This document shows positions 34,878-42,264 of a stretch of DNA of 64,000 bases, in pieces. Position 1 is the stretch's first letter; the number at the start of each line of letters is the position of its first letter. The stretch comes from Thermostichus sp047461615 (lineage in GTDB: Bacteria; Cyanobacteriota; Cyanobacteriia; Thermostichales; Thermostichaceae), in assembly GCF_047461615.1 (NCBI RefSeq), contig NZ_JANSHI010000002.1, forward strand, positions 62,001 through 126,000, written 5' to 3'. The notes under the pieces were generated by a model. It saw nothing but the letters and a program-made list of their open reading frames with translations, did not search any database and was not told the DNA's origin. A program made the translations under genes and the position numbers.

Positions 34878-35489
34878 ATGCCAATTGGAGTGCCTCGCGT
34901 TCCCTACCGTTTGCCCGGCGATCCTTACACCCAATGGATTAGCCTCGATGACCGCCTCTACCAAGAGCGGATTTTGTTTATCGGCGAGCCGATTGACGAC
35001 AACTTGGCCAATACCATTGTGGGGGTAATGCTCTACCTCAATTCCCAGGACCCCCAAAAAGATATCGTGATGTACATCAATTCCCCCGGCGGCTCTGTGA
35101 CGGCAGGGATGGCCATTTATGACACCATGAACCACGTCAAGCCGGACATCGTTACGGTTTGCGTGGGCCAAGCGGCCTCAATGGCAGCCTTTTTGCTGGC
35201 TGCCGGCACTAAGGGAAAACGCTTTGCCCTGCCCCACGCTCGCATCATGCTGCACCAACCTTCGCTGGGAATGATCCAAGGCCAAGCCAGCGACATTGAA
35301 ATTCGAGCCCGCGAAACGCTGCGGGTCAAACGGCGCATGAACGAGCTGCTGTCGCAAATGACCGGCCAGCCGCTGGAGAAAATTGAGCGGGACGTGGAGC
35401 GAGACTTTTACCTCTCGGCTACAGAAGCCCAGGCCTATGGAATTGTCGACCGGGTAATCCAGGAGCGCTCGGAAGCCATGGCCAGCTAA
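34878..35489 (+). CDS. clpP3: ATP-dependent Clp protease proteolytic subunit ClpP3
   Basis: The active serine protease subunit partnering ClpR. 203 aa. Ser101 in VGQAASMAAFLLAAG, His126 in IMLHQPSLGMIQGQ, and the catalytic Asp in the FYLSATEAQAYGIVD region. The frame is open to 34770, but ATG 34878 (MPIGVPRVPYRLPGD) with an upstream AGGAG is right. The N-terminus PYRLPGDPYTQWISL distinguishes P3 from P1/P2. Starts 117 nt after clpR. Confidence 0.95.
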   Translation: MPIGVPRVPYRLPGDPYTQWISLDDRLYQERILFIGEPIDDNLANTIVGVMLYLNSQDPQKDIVMYINSPGGSVTAGMAIYDTMNHVKPDIVTVCVGQAASMAAFLLAAGTKGKRFALPHARIMLHQPSLGMIQGQASDIEIRARETLRVKRRMNELLSQMTGQPLEKIERDVERDFYLSATEAQAYGIVDRVIQERSEAMAS

Positions 35490-35509
35490 ACGCGAGGGGA
35501 AGCGGTCGG

Positions 35510-35818
35510 ATGGGCCGACAGCTCTGGAGGCTGGGACTGGGCGGTTGCAGCGGCTTGTTGCTGCTTTGGGGTAGCCAAGCCTGGTCATTGCCGCCAGCTT
35601 CCGAGATTCCCGAGGAGGTGTTGCGGGCTCAACCTGACCTGCGTGCCCGTTCGCCGGTTGATAACCAGCTCCTCACTGCCAGCGAAGCACAGAAGCTGCA
35701 GGCAGAGCTAGCAACCCGTCCCGCCATGGGATCAGTTTCGCCAAAGGTGGAACGGCTGATCTTTCTACTCAAGCTGCGCAAAGGAGTTCGCGACCTGTTT
35801 CCTTTCTTGCTCCCCTAA
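35510..35818 (+). CDS. Small exported hypothetical protein
   Basis: 102 aa with a clear signal peptide (MGRQLWRLGLGGCSGLLLLW then GSQAWSLPPA; the cleavage site is probably after AWS). The mature part is about 75 residues, including PEEVLRAQPDLRARSPVDNQ and a C-terminal amphipathic/hydrophobic stretch KLRKGVRDLFPFLLP. No known motif. It starts 20 nt after clpP3, so it may be transcribed with it, but periplasmic location argues against a direct role in the protease. Confidence 0.65.
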   Translation: MGRQLWRLGLGGCSGLLLLWGSQAWSLPPASEIPEEVLRAQPDLRARSPVDNQLLTASEAQKLQAELATRPAMGSVSPKVERLIFLLKLRKGVRDLFPFLLP

Positions 35819-35841
35819 TCCAGCCTACCCTCTATCTATTT

Positions 35842-36525
35842 CTATGGGCGGGGAGGGATCCCTTTCTGGTAGCGGTAGGGGCCAGCGCGGGATCCCCAAG
35901 TTTGCTGACCAGTGGTGGCGTCGAAGCCGCGATCCCAGCTGATGAATTCCCGAGCTGTGAGGTCGAACTCAATGTGGATATAGGTACTGTCGCCGGGGTT
36001 GAGGCGGCAAGCTCCCCCTGGCAGCATCTCGCCGTGAAAACAGCCTGGGCGTTTCTCGACCAAAATACGGCAGCCCGGCAAATGCTCGAGGTCTGAGAGT
36101 GACAGCTGCGCTAAACGCTGCGGATCCTGGGAGGCGCCTGCCCAAGCCGCTTGATCTCGCAACTTGTAGTTTTCTATCCGCAAGGGATCCGCCAGCAACT
36201 GTAGCACTCGGCTGCGGTAGAATCGGCCCGGTGTGTGTTCGTTAAACTGCTCGGTAAAAAAGCCAATTCCCTCGGGAAACAGGTGAGGCAGACGCACGTA
36301 CCAAAGGCTTACTGGCACAAACCACACCGGCTCCGCCATTGCCTGAGCGCGGTTGCTGTAGTAGCCTTCCAGCCAATTGGCTAAGGTGTTGAGGTCGGGA
36401 TCGAAAGTTGCCAAGGCTAACGCGAAAGAGTCTCTTGCGCTTCCCAATTCTACTCCCCCGCGGGTGCTGCGGCGGGGGTAGCCTCTTGACTCTGCTAAGG
36501 GCAGTTTGACTATGACCCAGCTCAC
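35842..36525 (-). CDS. cpcT: CpcT/CpeT-type phycobilin lyase
   Basis: CpcT attaches phycocyanobilin to Cys-153 of phycocyanin beta. Family blocks: LNTLANWLEGYYSNRAQAMA, FVPVSLWYVRLP, GIGFFTEQFN, GRFYRSRVLQLL, PGCRILVEKR and PGDSTYIHIEFDLT with REFISWDRGFD. From ATG 36525 it is 227 aa, but this start overlaps the divergent malic enzyme start; family proteins usually begin near FDPDLNTLANWLEG, so a downstream start such as the TTG near 36447 after GGGGGAG is possible. No other phycobilisome gene is nearby. Confidence 0.87.
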   Translation of the reverse strand: MSWVIVKLPLAESRGYPRRSTRGGVELGSARDSFALALATFDPDLNTLANWLEGYYSNRAQAMAEPVWFVPVSLWYVRLPHLFPEGIGFFTEQFNEHTPGRFYRSRVLQLLADPLRIENYKLRDQAAWAGASQDPQRLAQLSLSDLEHLPGCRILVEKRPGCFHGEMLPGGACRLNPGDSTYIHIEFDLTAREFISWDRGFDATTGQQTWGSRAGPYRYQKGIPPRP

Positions 36526-37906
36526 TCCCAGCGCCAGCTACAGTATTGCCCTACGCCTACGTCTGCCCAACCGGCCCGGAGCCCTGGCCCGTGTCACTCA
36601 AGCCATTGCCGAGGTGGGCGGCAGCCTCAGCCGGATCGACCTCATCCACCAATCGGCTGCTGAAACCGTGCGGGAGATCTGTGTCGATGCCGTTAGCAGC
36701 GAGCACGCCCAGCAAATTCAGGCCGCCGTTGCCTCTTTGCCGAATGTGAAGGTGGAACGGGTGGTGGATCGCACCTTTGAGCTGCACAGGGGAGGAAAGT
36801 TGCAGGTGGTGGCCAAAAGCCCCCTGGAGAGCACCGCTGACCTGGCCATGGCCTATACCCCGGGCGTGGGCCGGGTGGCGCTGGAGATTGCCGCCGATCC
36901 CAGCGCTGTCTATGAGTACACCATCAAGGGGAACTGTGTGGGCATCGTTACCGACGGCAGTGCCGTGCTGGGCCTGGGAAGCATCGGCCCGGAGGCCGCT
37001 TTGCCCGTGATGGAGGGGAAAGCAGCCCTGTTTAAGCGCTTTGCCGATATCGATGCTTTCCCGCTCTGCCTGGCCACGCAGGAGGTGGCAGAAATCGTGG
37101 AGACAGTGGTGCGCCTGGCGCCGGGGTTTGGCGGCTTCAACCTGGAAGACATCAGCGCCCCCCGCTGCTTTGCTATTGAATCCCAGCTCAAAGCCCGCCT
37201 CAACCTGCCCGTGTTTCACGACGATCAGCACGGCACGGCAATTGTGGTGCTAGCAGCTCTGCTGAATGCCTTGAAGGTGGTCAAAAAAAACCTGGACCAG
37301 GTGCGTATTGTCATCAACGGTGCAGGGGCAGCTGGAATTGCCGTGACGCACCTGCTGCAGCGGGCGGGGGCTACCCATGTTGTTGTCTGCGACCGCCAAG
37401 GGATCCTCAGCCGCTCCCGCTCTGACCTCACCCCGGAAAAGGCAGCCATCGCCGTTGAGGAGAGCGGATCCCTGGCAGAGGCTTTGGTGGGAGCGAATGT
37501 GTTCATTGGGGTAAGCGTGGCCAATGCCCTGACGCCGGAGATGGTGGAGACAATGGCGCCAGATCCCATCGTCTTTGCCCTGGCCAACCCAGTGCCCGAG
37601 ATCCAGCCCGAGCTAGTGGCGGATCGAGTCGCCGTGATGGCTACGGGTCGGAGCGACTACCCCAACCAGATCAACAACGTGCTGGCCTTTCCGGGGGTAT
37701 TTCGCGGCGCTCTTGACTGCCGCGCCAAGCAGATCAACACCGAGATGTGCCTGGCTGCCGCCCACGCCATCGCCAATTTGATTTCACCTGAAGACTTGGA
37801 TCCCCAGTGGATCATCCCCTCAGTCTTCGATGGGCGAGTGGTTCCTCAGGTAGCTGCCGCCGTGATCCAAGCGGCCCGCCAAACGGGAGTGGCCGGGATC
37901 CCATAA
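36512..37906 (+). CDS. NAD(P)-dependent malic enzyme with N-terminal ACT domain
   Basis: Decarboxylates malate to pyruvate. 464 aa. An N-terminal ACT-type regulatory domain (~10-85: LRLPNRPGALARVTQAIAEV, GGSLSRIDLIH) is fused to the catalytic part: YTPGVGRVALEIA, the catalytic Lys region EYTIKGNCVGIVTDGSAVLG, metal site FNLEDISAPRCFAIE and VFHDDQHGTAIVVLAAL, Rossmann loop INGAGAAGIAVTHLL, and GRSDYPNQINNVLAFPG. Start ATG 36512; an in-frame TTG lies 6 nt upstream. The ACT domain implies control by an amino acid or similar ligand. Confidence 0.93.
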   Translation: MTQLTPSASYSIALRLRLPNRPGALARVTQAIAEVGGSLSRIDLIHQSAAETVREICVDAVSSEHAQQIQAAVASLPNVKVERVVDRTFELHRGGKLQVVAKSPLESTADLAMAYTPGVGRVALEIAADPSAVYEYTIKGNCVGIVTDGSAVLGLGSIGPEAALPVMEGKAALFKRFADIDAFPLCLATQEVAEIVETVVRLAPGFGGFNLEDISAPRCFAIESQLKARLNLPVFHDDQHGTAIVVLAALLNALKVVKKNLDQVRIVINGAGAAGIAVTHLLQRAGATHVVVCDRQGILSRSRSDLTPEKAAIAVEESGSLAEALVGANVFIGVSVANALTPEMVETMAPDPIVFALANPVPEIQPELVADRVAVMATGRSDYPNQINNVLAFPGVFRGALDCRAKQINTEMCLAAAHAIANLISPEDLDPQWIIPSVFDGRVVPQVAAAVIQAARQTGVAGIP

Positions 37907-38088
37907 CTTGTTCAATAAACAGGCTAATTCAGCACACGAGCATCACGGCTTGCAAGTCCTCGGGGAAAGGCAGCAGCGGGCCTCTTTTTCGTAATTTTTC
38001 GTAATTTAACAATTCTTCAGAGCGCCTCTTCTGGAAGTGGAGTTCTCTATATCTTGAGCTCTAGCTTCCTGCCTAGCTGGGGTTCTCA

Positions 38089-39207
38089 ATGGACTTACGC
38101 AAGCCCTTCTATGTTCACCTCGTTACTGCCCTCGCCGCTGCTGGTATAGCTGCCGCGCCCCTGGATCGACTCAGTAAGGCCGGGGGAGTGGGTCTAGTCG
38201 CTGGAATTGGGAGTGCGGTAGCCGCGGAAGTTGCCCAACGTCACGGCAGTCGGGCTCGAGCTTTGAGAAGCCAGATTGAGGNNNNNNNNNNNNNNNNNNN
38301 NNNNNNNNNNNNNNNNNNNNNNNNNNNNNNNNNNNNNNNNNNNNNNNNNNNNNNNNNNNNNNNNNNNNNNNNNNNNNNNNNAATTGGGAGTGCGGTAGCC
38401 GCGGAAGTTGCCCAACGTCACGGCAGTCGGGCTCGAGCTTTGAGAAGCCAGATTGAGGGGCTCTCTCGGCAGATTGAGGAGCTCTCCCGGCAAATAGAAG
38501 AAAAGGAGCAGCAGCTACGTAGCTATGAAAATCAACTGAATGAGCTCCGAACCCAGCTCCAACAGCGGGAAGAGAAGCTCCAGAGACTTGAGACTGATCT
38601 AGCAGAGTATCAGAAGCTCCTAGAACAGCTCGAAACTGAGCGGCAAGAATGGCGGCAGAATGCCATGAACTTGTCTGAGCAAGTTCAGAAACAAGAGCAG
38701 CAGCTACAAGGTCAGCAAGCGGAACTGGATCATCTGCGGGCACAGCTTCGGCGGAGAATTGAGGATCTCGCGCAAGCCGACACTAATACTATAGTCTTAG
38801 CAAGAAGCGAAAGGGATTTTTATCGAGAAGAAGCCAAGAGTTTTATCTTAGAGATCTTGAGTAGAGCAGCCGATCAGGTGCATAAGGGAAGTAGAGTCCA
38901 GCATATACTCCAAGACCTAATTCAGAATAACCATGCAAACGAAGGTAAGAGTTATCGTCAAAGGCTTAGGGAAGATATAAATCATTTGTTCAGAGACTAC
39001 CGCAAATGGTGCGATAATAGTTATGAAGCAGAGTTGCATAAGCTTGGTTTTGAGGTTGTTTCAGAGAAAAATTATGTTGTGATTAGATTTCACGGGGATA
39101 ACCGCTATCAAATTTCCCTAGCTAAGACTCCTAGCGATCAGCGTGCTGGTTACGAGATTGCTCAAAATATTCGCAATAAAATCTTCGGTCTAACAGAGCC
39201 TACTTGA
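38089..39207 (+). CDS. Coiled-coil hypothetical protein interrupted by an assembly gap
   Basis: As assembled 372 codons, including 34 unknown. N-terminal region with a weakly hydrophobic stretch (VTALAAAGIAAAPLDRL; GGVGLVAGIGSAVAAEVAQR), a long heptad coiled coil rich in Gln/Glu/Leu (~90-240), then a C-terminal globular part (YRQRLREDINHLFRDYRKWC, LGFEVVSEKNYVVIRFHG, YQISLAKTPSDQRAGYEIAQ). The 77 nt on each side of the N run are identical, and dropping 177 nt keeps the frame, so the true gene is probably about 59 codons shorter. The 3' half is visibly more AT-rich than its neighbours, hinting at transfer. Function unknown. Confidence 0.65.
   Translation: MDLRKPFYVHLVTALAAAGIAAAPLDRLSKAGGVGLVAGIGSAVAAEVAQRHGSRARALRSQIEXXXXXXXXXXXXXXXXXXXXXXXXXXXXXXXXXXIGSAVAAEVAQRHGSRARALRSQIEGLSRQIEELSRQIEEKEQQLRSYENQLNELRTQLQQREEKLQRLETDLAEYQKLLEQLETERQEWRQNAMNLSEQVQKQEQQLQGQQAELDHLRAQLRRRIEDLAQADTNTIVLARSERDFYREEAKSFILEILSRAADQVHKGSRVQHILQDLIQNNHANEGKSYRQRLREDINHLFRDYRKWCDNSYEAELHKLGFEVVSEKNYVVIRFHGDNRYQISLAKTPSDQRAGYEIAQNIRNKIFGLTEPT
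38205..38458. other. Assembly gap (100 N) with identical 77-nt flanks
   Basis: N run at 38282-38381, exactly 100 long. 38205-38281 and 38382-38458 are identical over 77 nt. A fixed 100-N spacer joining contig ends that share one k-mer-sized overlap is a scaffolding signature, not biology. Confidence 0.9.
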
Positions 39208-39301
39208 GGCTTACTTGTGAAAGGTGGGGATCTTTTTTTCTGGCCAAGGTTGGGGAAGTCAGCTTGGGCCCTGATAGGATAGGGGAAAGGGAATCTCCGC
39301 C

Positions 39302-39973
39302 ATGTTCTACCTGCCAGTCTCACTGTTGTTGTTTTTAATGCTTCTACTGCTATTGCCCTTCCTCTGGCTGGGGCTAGCAGTGGATGTGGTAGCGCTGGCG
39401 GCAGGGAAGTTGGGCTTTTCCCGAGATGGGGCCCTGTTGCTGCTGCTGGCTATCCTGGTGGGCAGCTCGGTCAATATTCCCCTCTACCGCGTCAGGTGCG
39501 AGGTAACTCTGGTGGAAGACCTGGCCAGCCTGTGGATGCGGCAATTTTGGGGGATCCCGTTGGCCAAGCTCTCTCAGGAGACGGTGGTTGCCCTGAACGT
39601 GGGCGGGGGCCTGATCCCGCTGCTCTTGGCCCTGTATCAATTTGGCCGGGCCAATGGGCTGTTGATCCTAGCCGTAGCGGCGCTGGTAACTTTGGTTAGC
39701 TACTACGCTTCCCACGTAGTGCCCGGGATCGGCATTCAGATGAATCCCCTGGTGGCTCCGGCTACAGCGGCTTTGGCCGCTCTGTTCTGGGCTGGAGATC
39801 AGGCGCCGGCGGTGGCTTTTGCCGGAGGGGTTTTGGGCACGGTGATTGGAGCGGATCTGCTGCACCTACCAGAGGTGTTGCGGCGCAGTTGCTCAGGCAT
39901 CCTCAGCATTGGCGGGGCTGGGGTTTTCGATGGTATTGCTCTCTGTGGCCTATTTGCTCTACTGCTGAGCTAA
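39302..39973 (+). CDS. DUF1614 family membrane protein
   Basis: 223-aa polytopic membrane protein with about seven hydrophobic segments, starting with SLLLFLMLLLLLPFLWLGLA. Family-like blocks: GSSVNIPLYR, NVGGGLIPLLLALY, YYASHVVPGIGIQMNPLVAP, FAGGVLGTVIGADLLHLPEV and LSIGGAGVFDGIALCGL, with conserved polar and acidic residues inside membrane segments (GADLLH, FDGI). It may be a transporter or membrane enzyme; function unknown. Its stop overlaps the caspase-like gene stop by 4 nt (CTAA). Confidence 0.85.
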   Translation: MFYLPVSLLLFLMLLLLLPFLWLGLAVDVVALAAGKLGFSRDGALLLLLAILVGSSVNIPLYRVRCEVTLVEDLASLWMRQFWGIPLAKLSQETVVALNVGGGLIPLLLALYQFGRANGLLILAVAALVTLVSYYASHVVPGIGIQMNPLVAPATAALAALFWAGDQAPAVAFAGGVLGTVIGADLLHLPEVLRRSCSGILSIGGAGVFDGIALCGLFALLLS

Positions 39974-42090
39974 ACCAAGAGATAAGTAAGGGAAAGCGTG
40001 ACCGATTGAGCCGGATCCAGCCAACGCAAGTCAGGGGCTCCCTCCTCAGCGCGGTAAGTCAACTCCTCGAAAAGGATTTGCGTCCACTCCAGCGGCTTGC
40101 TCAGCAACATCGGCGAACGGGTTACCCCCTGCTGGCGGGCCATGGCCTTGAGGGCCTCCAGGCTAGCAGAGAGGGGACGGGTGCTGGCCACAAACAGTAA
40201 CTCGGTCAGTCCTTGGGCGTGGCAGGTGAGCAAATCGGGGTTGACGACGGGGCGCGGCTCACGGACGGCCATCTCAGGCGGGGGTGGTATGGTCAGACTG
40301 CCCTTAGCCTCTAGGCACAGCGGCAGGGCAAGGTTGTCCTGGGGCACCGGAGCCAGCAGCTGCAGTTGCCCGCTGGAATCAACCATCAACAGATAGCCGA
40401 ACAGATCCTGCTCGCCCTCGTTGCGCAGCGTGAGATAGAGAGGATCCCCGCGCAGGAAGCGGGGCATGCCCAGCTCAGCAGGAGCAGAGGCCCCTTGAGG
40501 AGGCCGCACTGCCCACGAGGGGGTTTTACCTCGGGTGGACAGTTCCCCCACCACCCCCAGCGACGAGACGGCAGCGTTGAGGGTGGTCCGCAGGCGCTTG
40601 GCCGCCAGCAGATGGGCCAGACGGGAGGCCAGCCGCTGCACTGCCGTAGTTGCCGCTTCGCCCGCTGGGCCACAGGAATTGAGAAGCAGCTCTCGCCCCG
40701 GCCAAAAGAGGCTGTAGCTGCCGACCTCCAAGGACTTGGGCAGAGCGTCCCCTTGAAAGGCAGCAGCCATCTCTGGGGTGATGCGGCCCAGCAGGCAATC
40801 CACCTGGCGCTCGCGTGGGTTGGCCGTCTCCATCCAGCTATAGCCGGCGATGGCGTTGGTTAGATCCACTCTTTCAACACGGCCCAGGCTGTCTTCTAAC
40901 CCCACCAAGAGCTTGAGGCTGCTCGAGAGAGCGCGCAACTGCTCTCGCACCAGCGTGCCTACGGGGGGAAACTGATCTTCCCCGCCGACCGCTTGGACCT
41001 GCGCCAACAGCCCACTGCGGGAACGAATCAGGAGTGGTGTTGCTGGAGCAGCAGGATCAGCAACAAAGGGAGCCAGAAGGGTGCCCGGCTGTAGACTACC
41101 CAGGACTGCCGCTGGGATCCCCCCTAGCCACACCTGAGCACGGCTCCCCCTCACCTCCTGGATGACTCCGCTAGCCGCTGTCTGGGAGGGAGTGAGGAAG
41201 TAGGGGGGGACTTGTCGAGCTATTTCTTTGCCCTCCAGGGTAGGGTGCTGACAAGAAAAGAGGCCCAGCTCCCGCCGACTGACCACCTGGTTGAAAGCAA
41301 TCAGCAGGCGGGCAGGGGGCGTGGTCTCCCACAGGTACTGGGTCAGCAGGTAGGTGAGCACTCCTGCATGAAATCCCGGCCAAGCAGCTTCCGCTGCCAA
41401 GTCTTGGGGAGTGGTGGCAGCAATCAACAAGCCTTTGGGCCGAGGGGGCCAAACTTGCTGCCCTTCTGCAGAGGATGGCTGACCGGGGTCCAGCACCTTG
41501 GAGGCTGCTGGCGGGACAGGTGGGCGGGAGCGCAGTTGGAGGTTGCCTCGTAGGGCAGGTGGGATGTGGGTAAAGCCGCAATCGAGTATGGTTGTGACCT
41601 GGGCCGTGCCCAAGTTTTGCACAAGCTGGAAAAAGCGCTCCAGCTCCATGGCCGCCAGGCTTTCGGAGCCCGACAACAGCAAAGCCGGCTGCCACTGATC
41701 CAGGGCCGATCCCGCCCGCCACTGGCCGTAGCCACTAAACTGCACGACCACGATTTCCGCCGGCTGACTTGGGCCCCCCAAGTGCTCGGCAAAGGCCGCT
41801 TGGACTGCGCTTGGCGTAGCCGCTCCATCCGTGAGGGCGAGAATGCCTGCCGGTTCAACGCCAAAGCGGTACAGCAGCAGCTCCCGTTGCAGCTCTACGT
41901 CGGTTACACAGCCCTGCAGCGGGGATCCCTCGCCAGGGTAGCGGTTAATGCCAATGAGAAGAGCCAACTTGCGGGAGGTGGCTGCTAGAGCTTGTCCATA
42001 GCGCCTAGCCTGCCTGGTTAGCCAGCCGGGAGACAAACCAAGGCCAGCAGCAGCTAGGAGTAGTTTTTGGAGAAAAGACCGCCTTTCCAT
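39970..42090 (-). CDS. Pseudo-orthocaspase (caspase-fold, DUF4384-like C-terminus)
   Basis: 706 aa. An N-terminal twin-Arg-like leader (MERRSFLQKLLLAAAGLGLS) suggests export. Caspase p20 fold at ~40-290: KLALLIGINRYP, the DVELQRELL helix, VVVQFSGYGQW and TTILDCGFTH. In active orthocaspases these last two read FSGHG and D-x-C-H-S-G; here Tyr121 replaces His and Gly172 the catalytic Cys, so the protein is predicted inactive as a protease. The C-terminal region contains a DUF4384-like segment (RGDPLYLTLRNEGEQDLFGY, LLMVDSSGQLQLLAP). It probably acts as a binding or scaffold protein. It diverges from the ABC1 kinase. Confidence 0.85.
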   Translation of the reverse strand: MERRSFLQKLLLAAAGLGLSPGWLTRQARRYGQALAATSRKLALLIGINRYPGEGSPLQGCVTDVELQRELLLYRFGVEPAGILALTDGAATPSAVQAAFAEHLGGPSQPAEIVVVQFSGYGQWRAGSALDQWQPALLLSGSESLAAMELERFFQLVQNLGTAQVTTILDCGFTHIPPALRGNLQLRSRPPVPPAASKVLDPGQPSSAEGQQVWPPRPKGLLIAATTPQDLAAEAAWPGFHAGVLTYLLTQYLWETTPPARLLIAFNQVVSRRELGLFSCQHPTLEGKEIARQVPPYFLTPSQTAASGVIQEVRGSRAQVWLGGIPAAVLGSLQPGTLLAPFVADPAAPATPLLIRSRSGLLAQVQAVGGEDQFPPVGTLVREQLRALSSSLKLLVGLEDSLGRVERVDLTNAIAGYSWMETANPRERQVDCLLGRITPEMAAAFQGDALPKSLEVGSYSLFWPGRELLLNSCGPAGEAATTAVQRLASRLAHLLAAKRLRTTLNAAVSSLGVVGELSTRGKTPSWAVRPPQGASAPAELGMPRFLRGDPLYLTLRNEGEQDLFGYLLMVDSSGQLQLLAPVPQDNLALPLCLEAKGSLTIPPPPEMAVREPRPVVNPDLLTCHAQGLTELLFVASTRPLSASLEALKAMARQQGVTRSPMLLSKPLEWTQILFEELTYRAEEGAPDLRWLDPAQSVTLSLTYLLV

Positions 42091-42264
42091 GCTGACCTGG
42101 TGGGCTGCCCCGCGGGCTTAGCGGCTAACCCATCGGCTTAAACTTTGTGCCCAGTCTGTGCCTATTTCAGGATATCTTTGTCCGCCCCAGATCAACCTCC
42201 CAGCCCACAAGCCGCTTGCCAACCCAGCAAGTTAAGATGTGTTACGAGATCCGTCGGGACTTCT

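Noticed and set aside
37985..38010. Tandem TTTTTCGTAA copies as a terminator or operator
   Set aside because: Only two short copies without a convincing stem; not enough to call a function.
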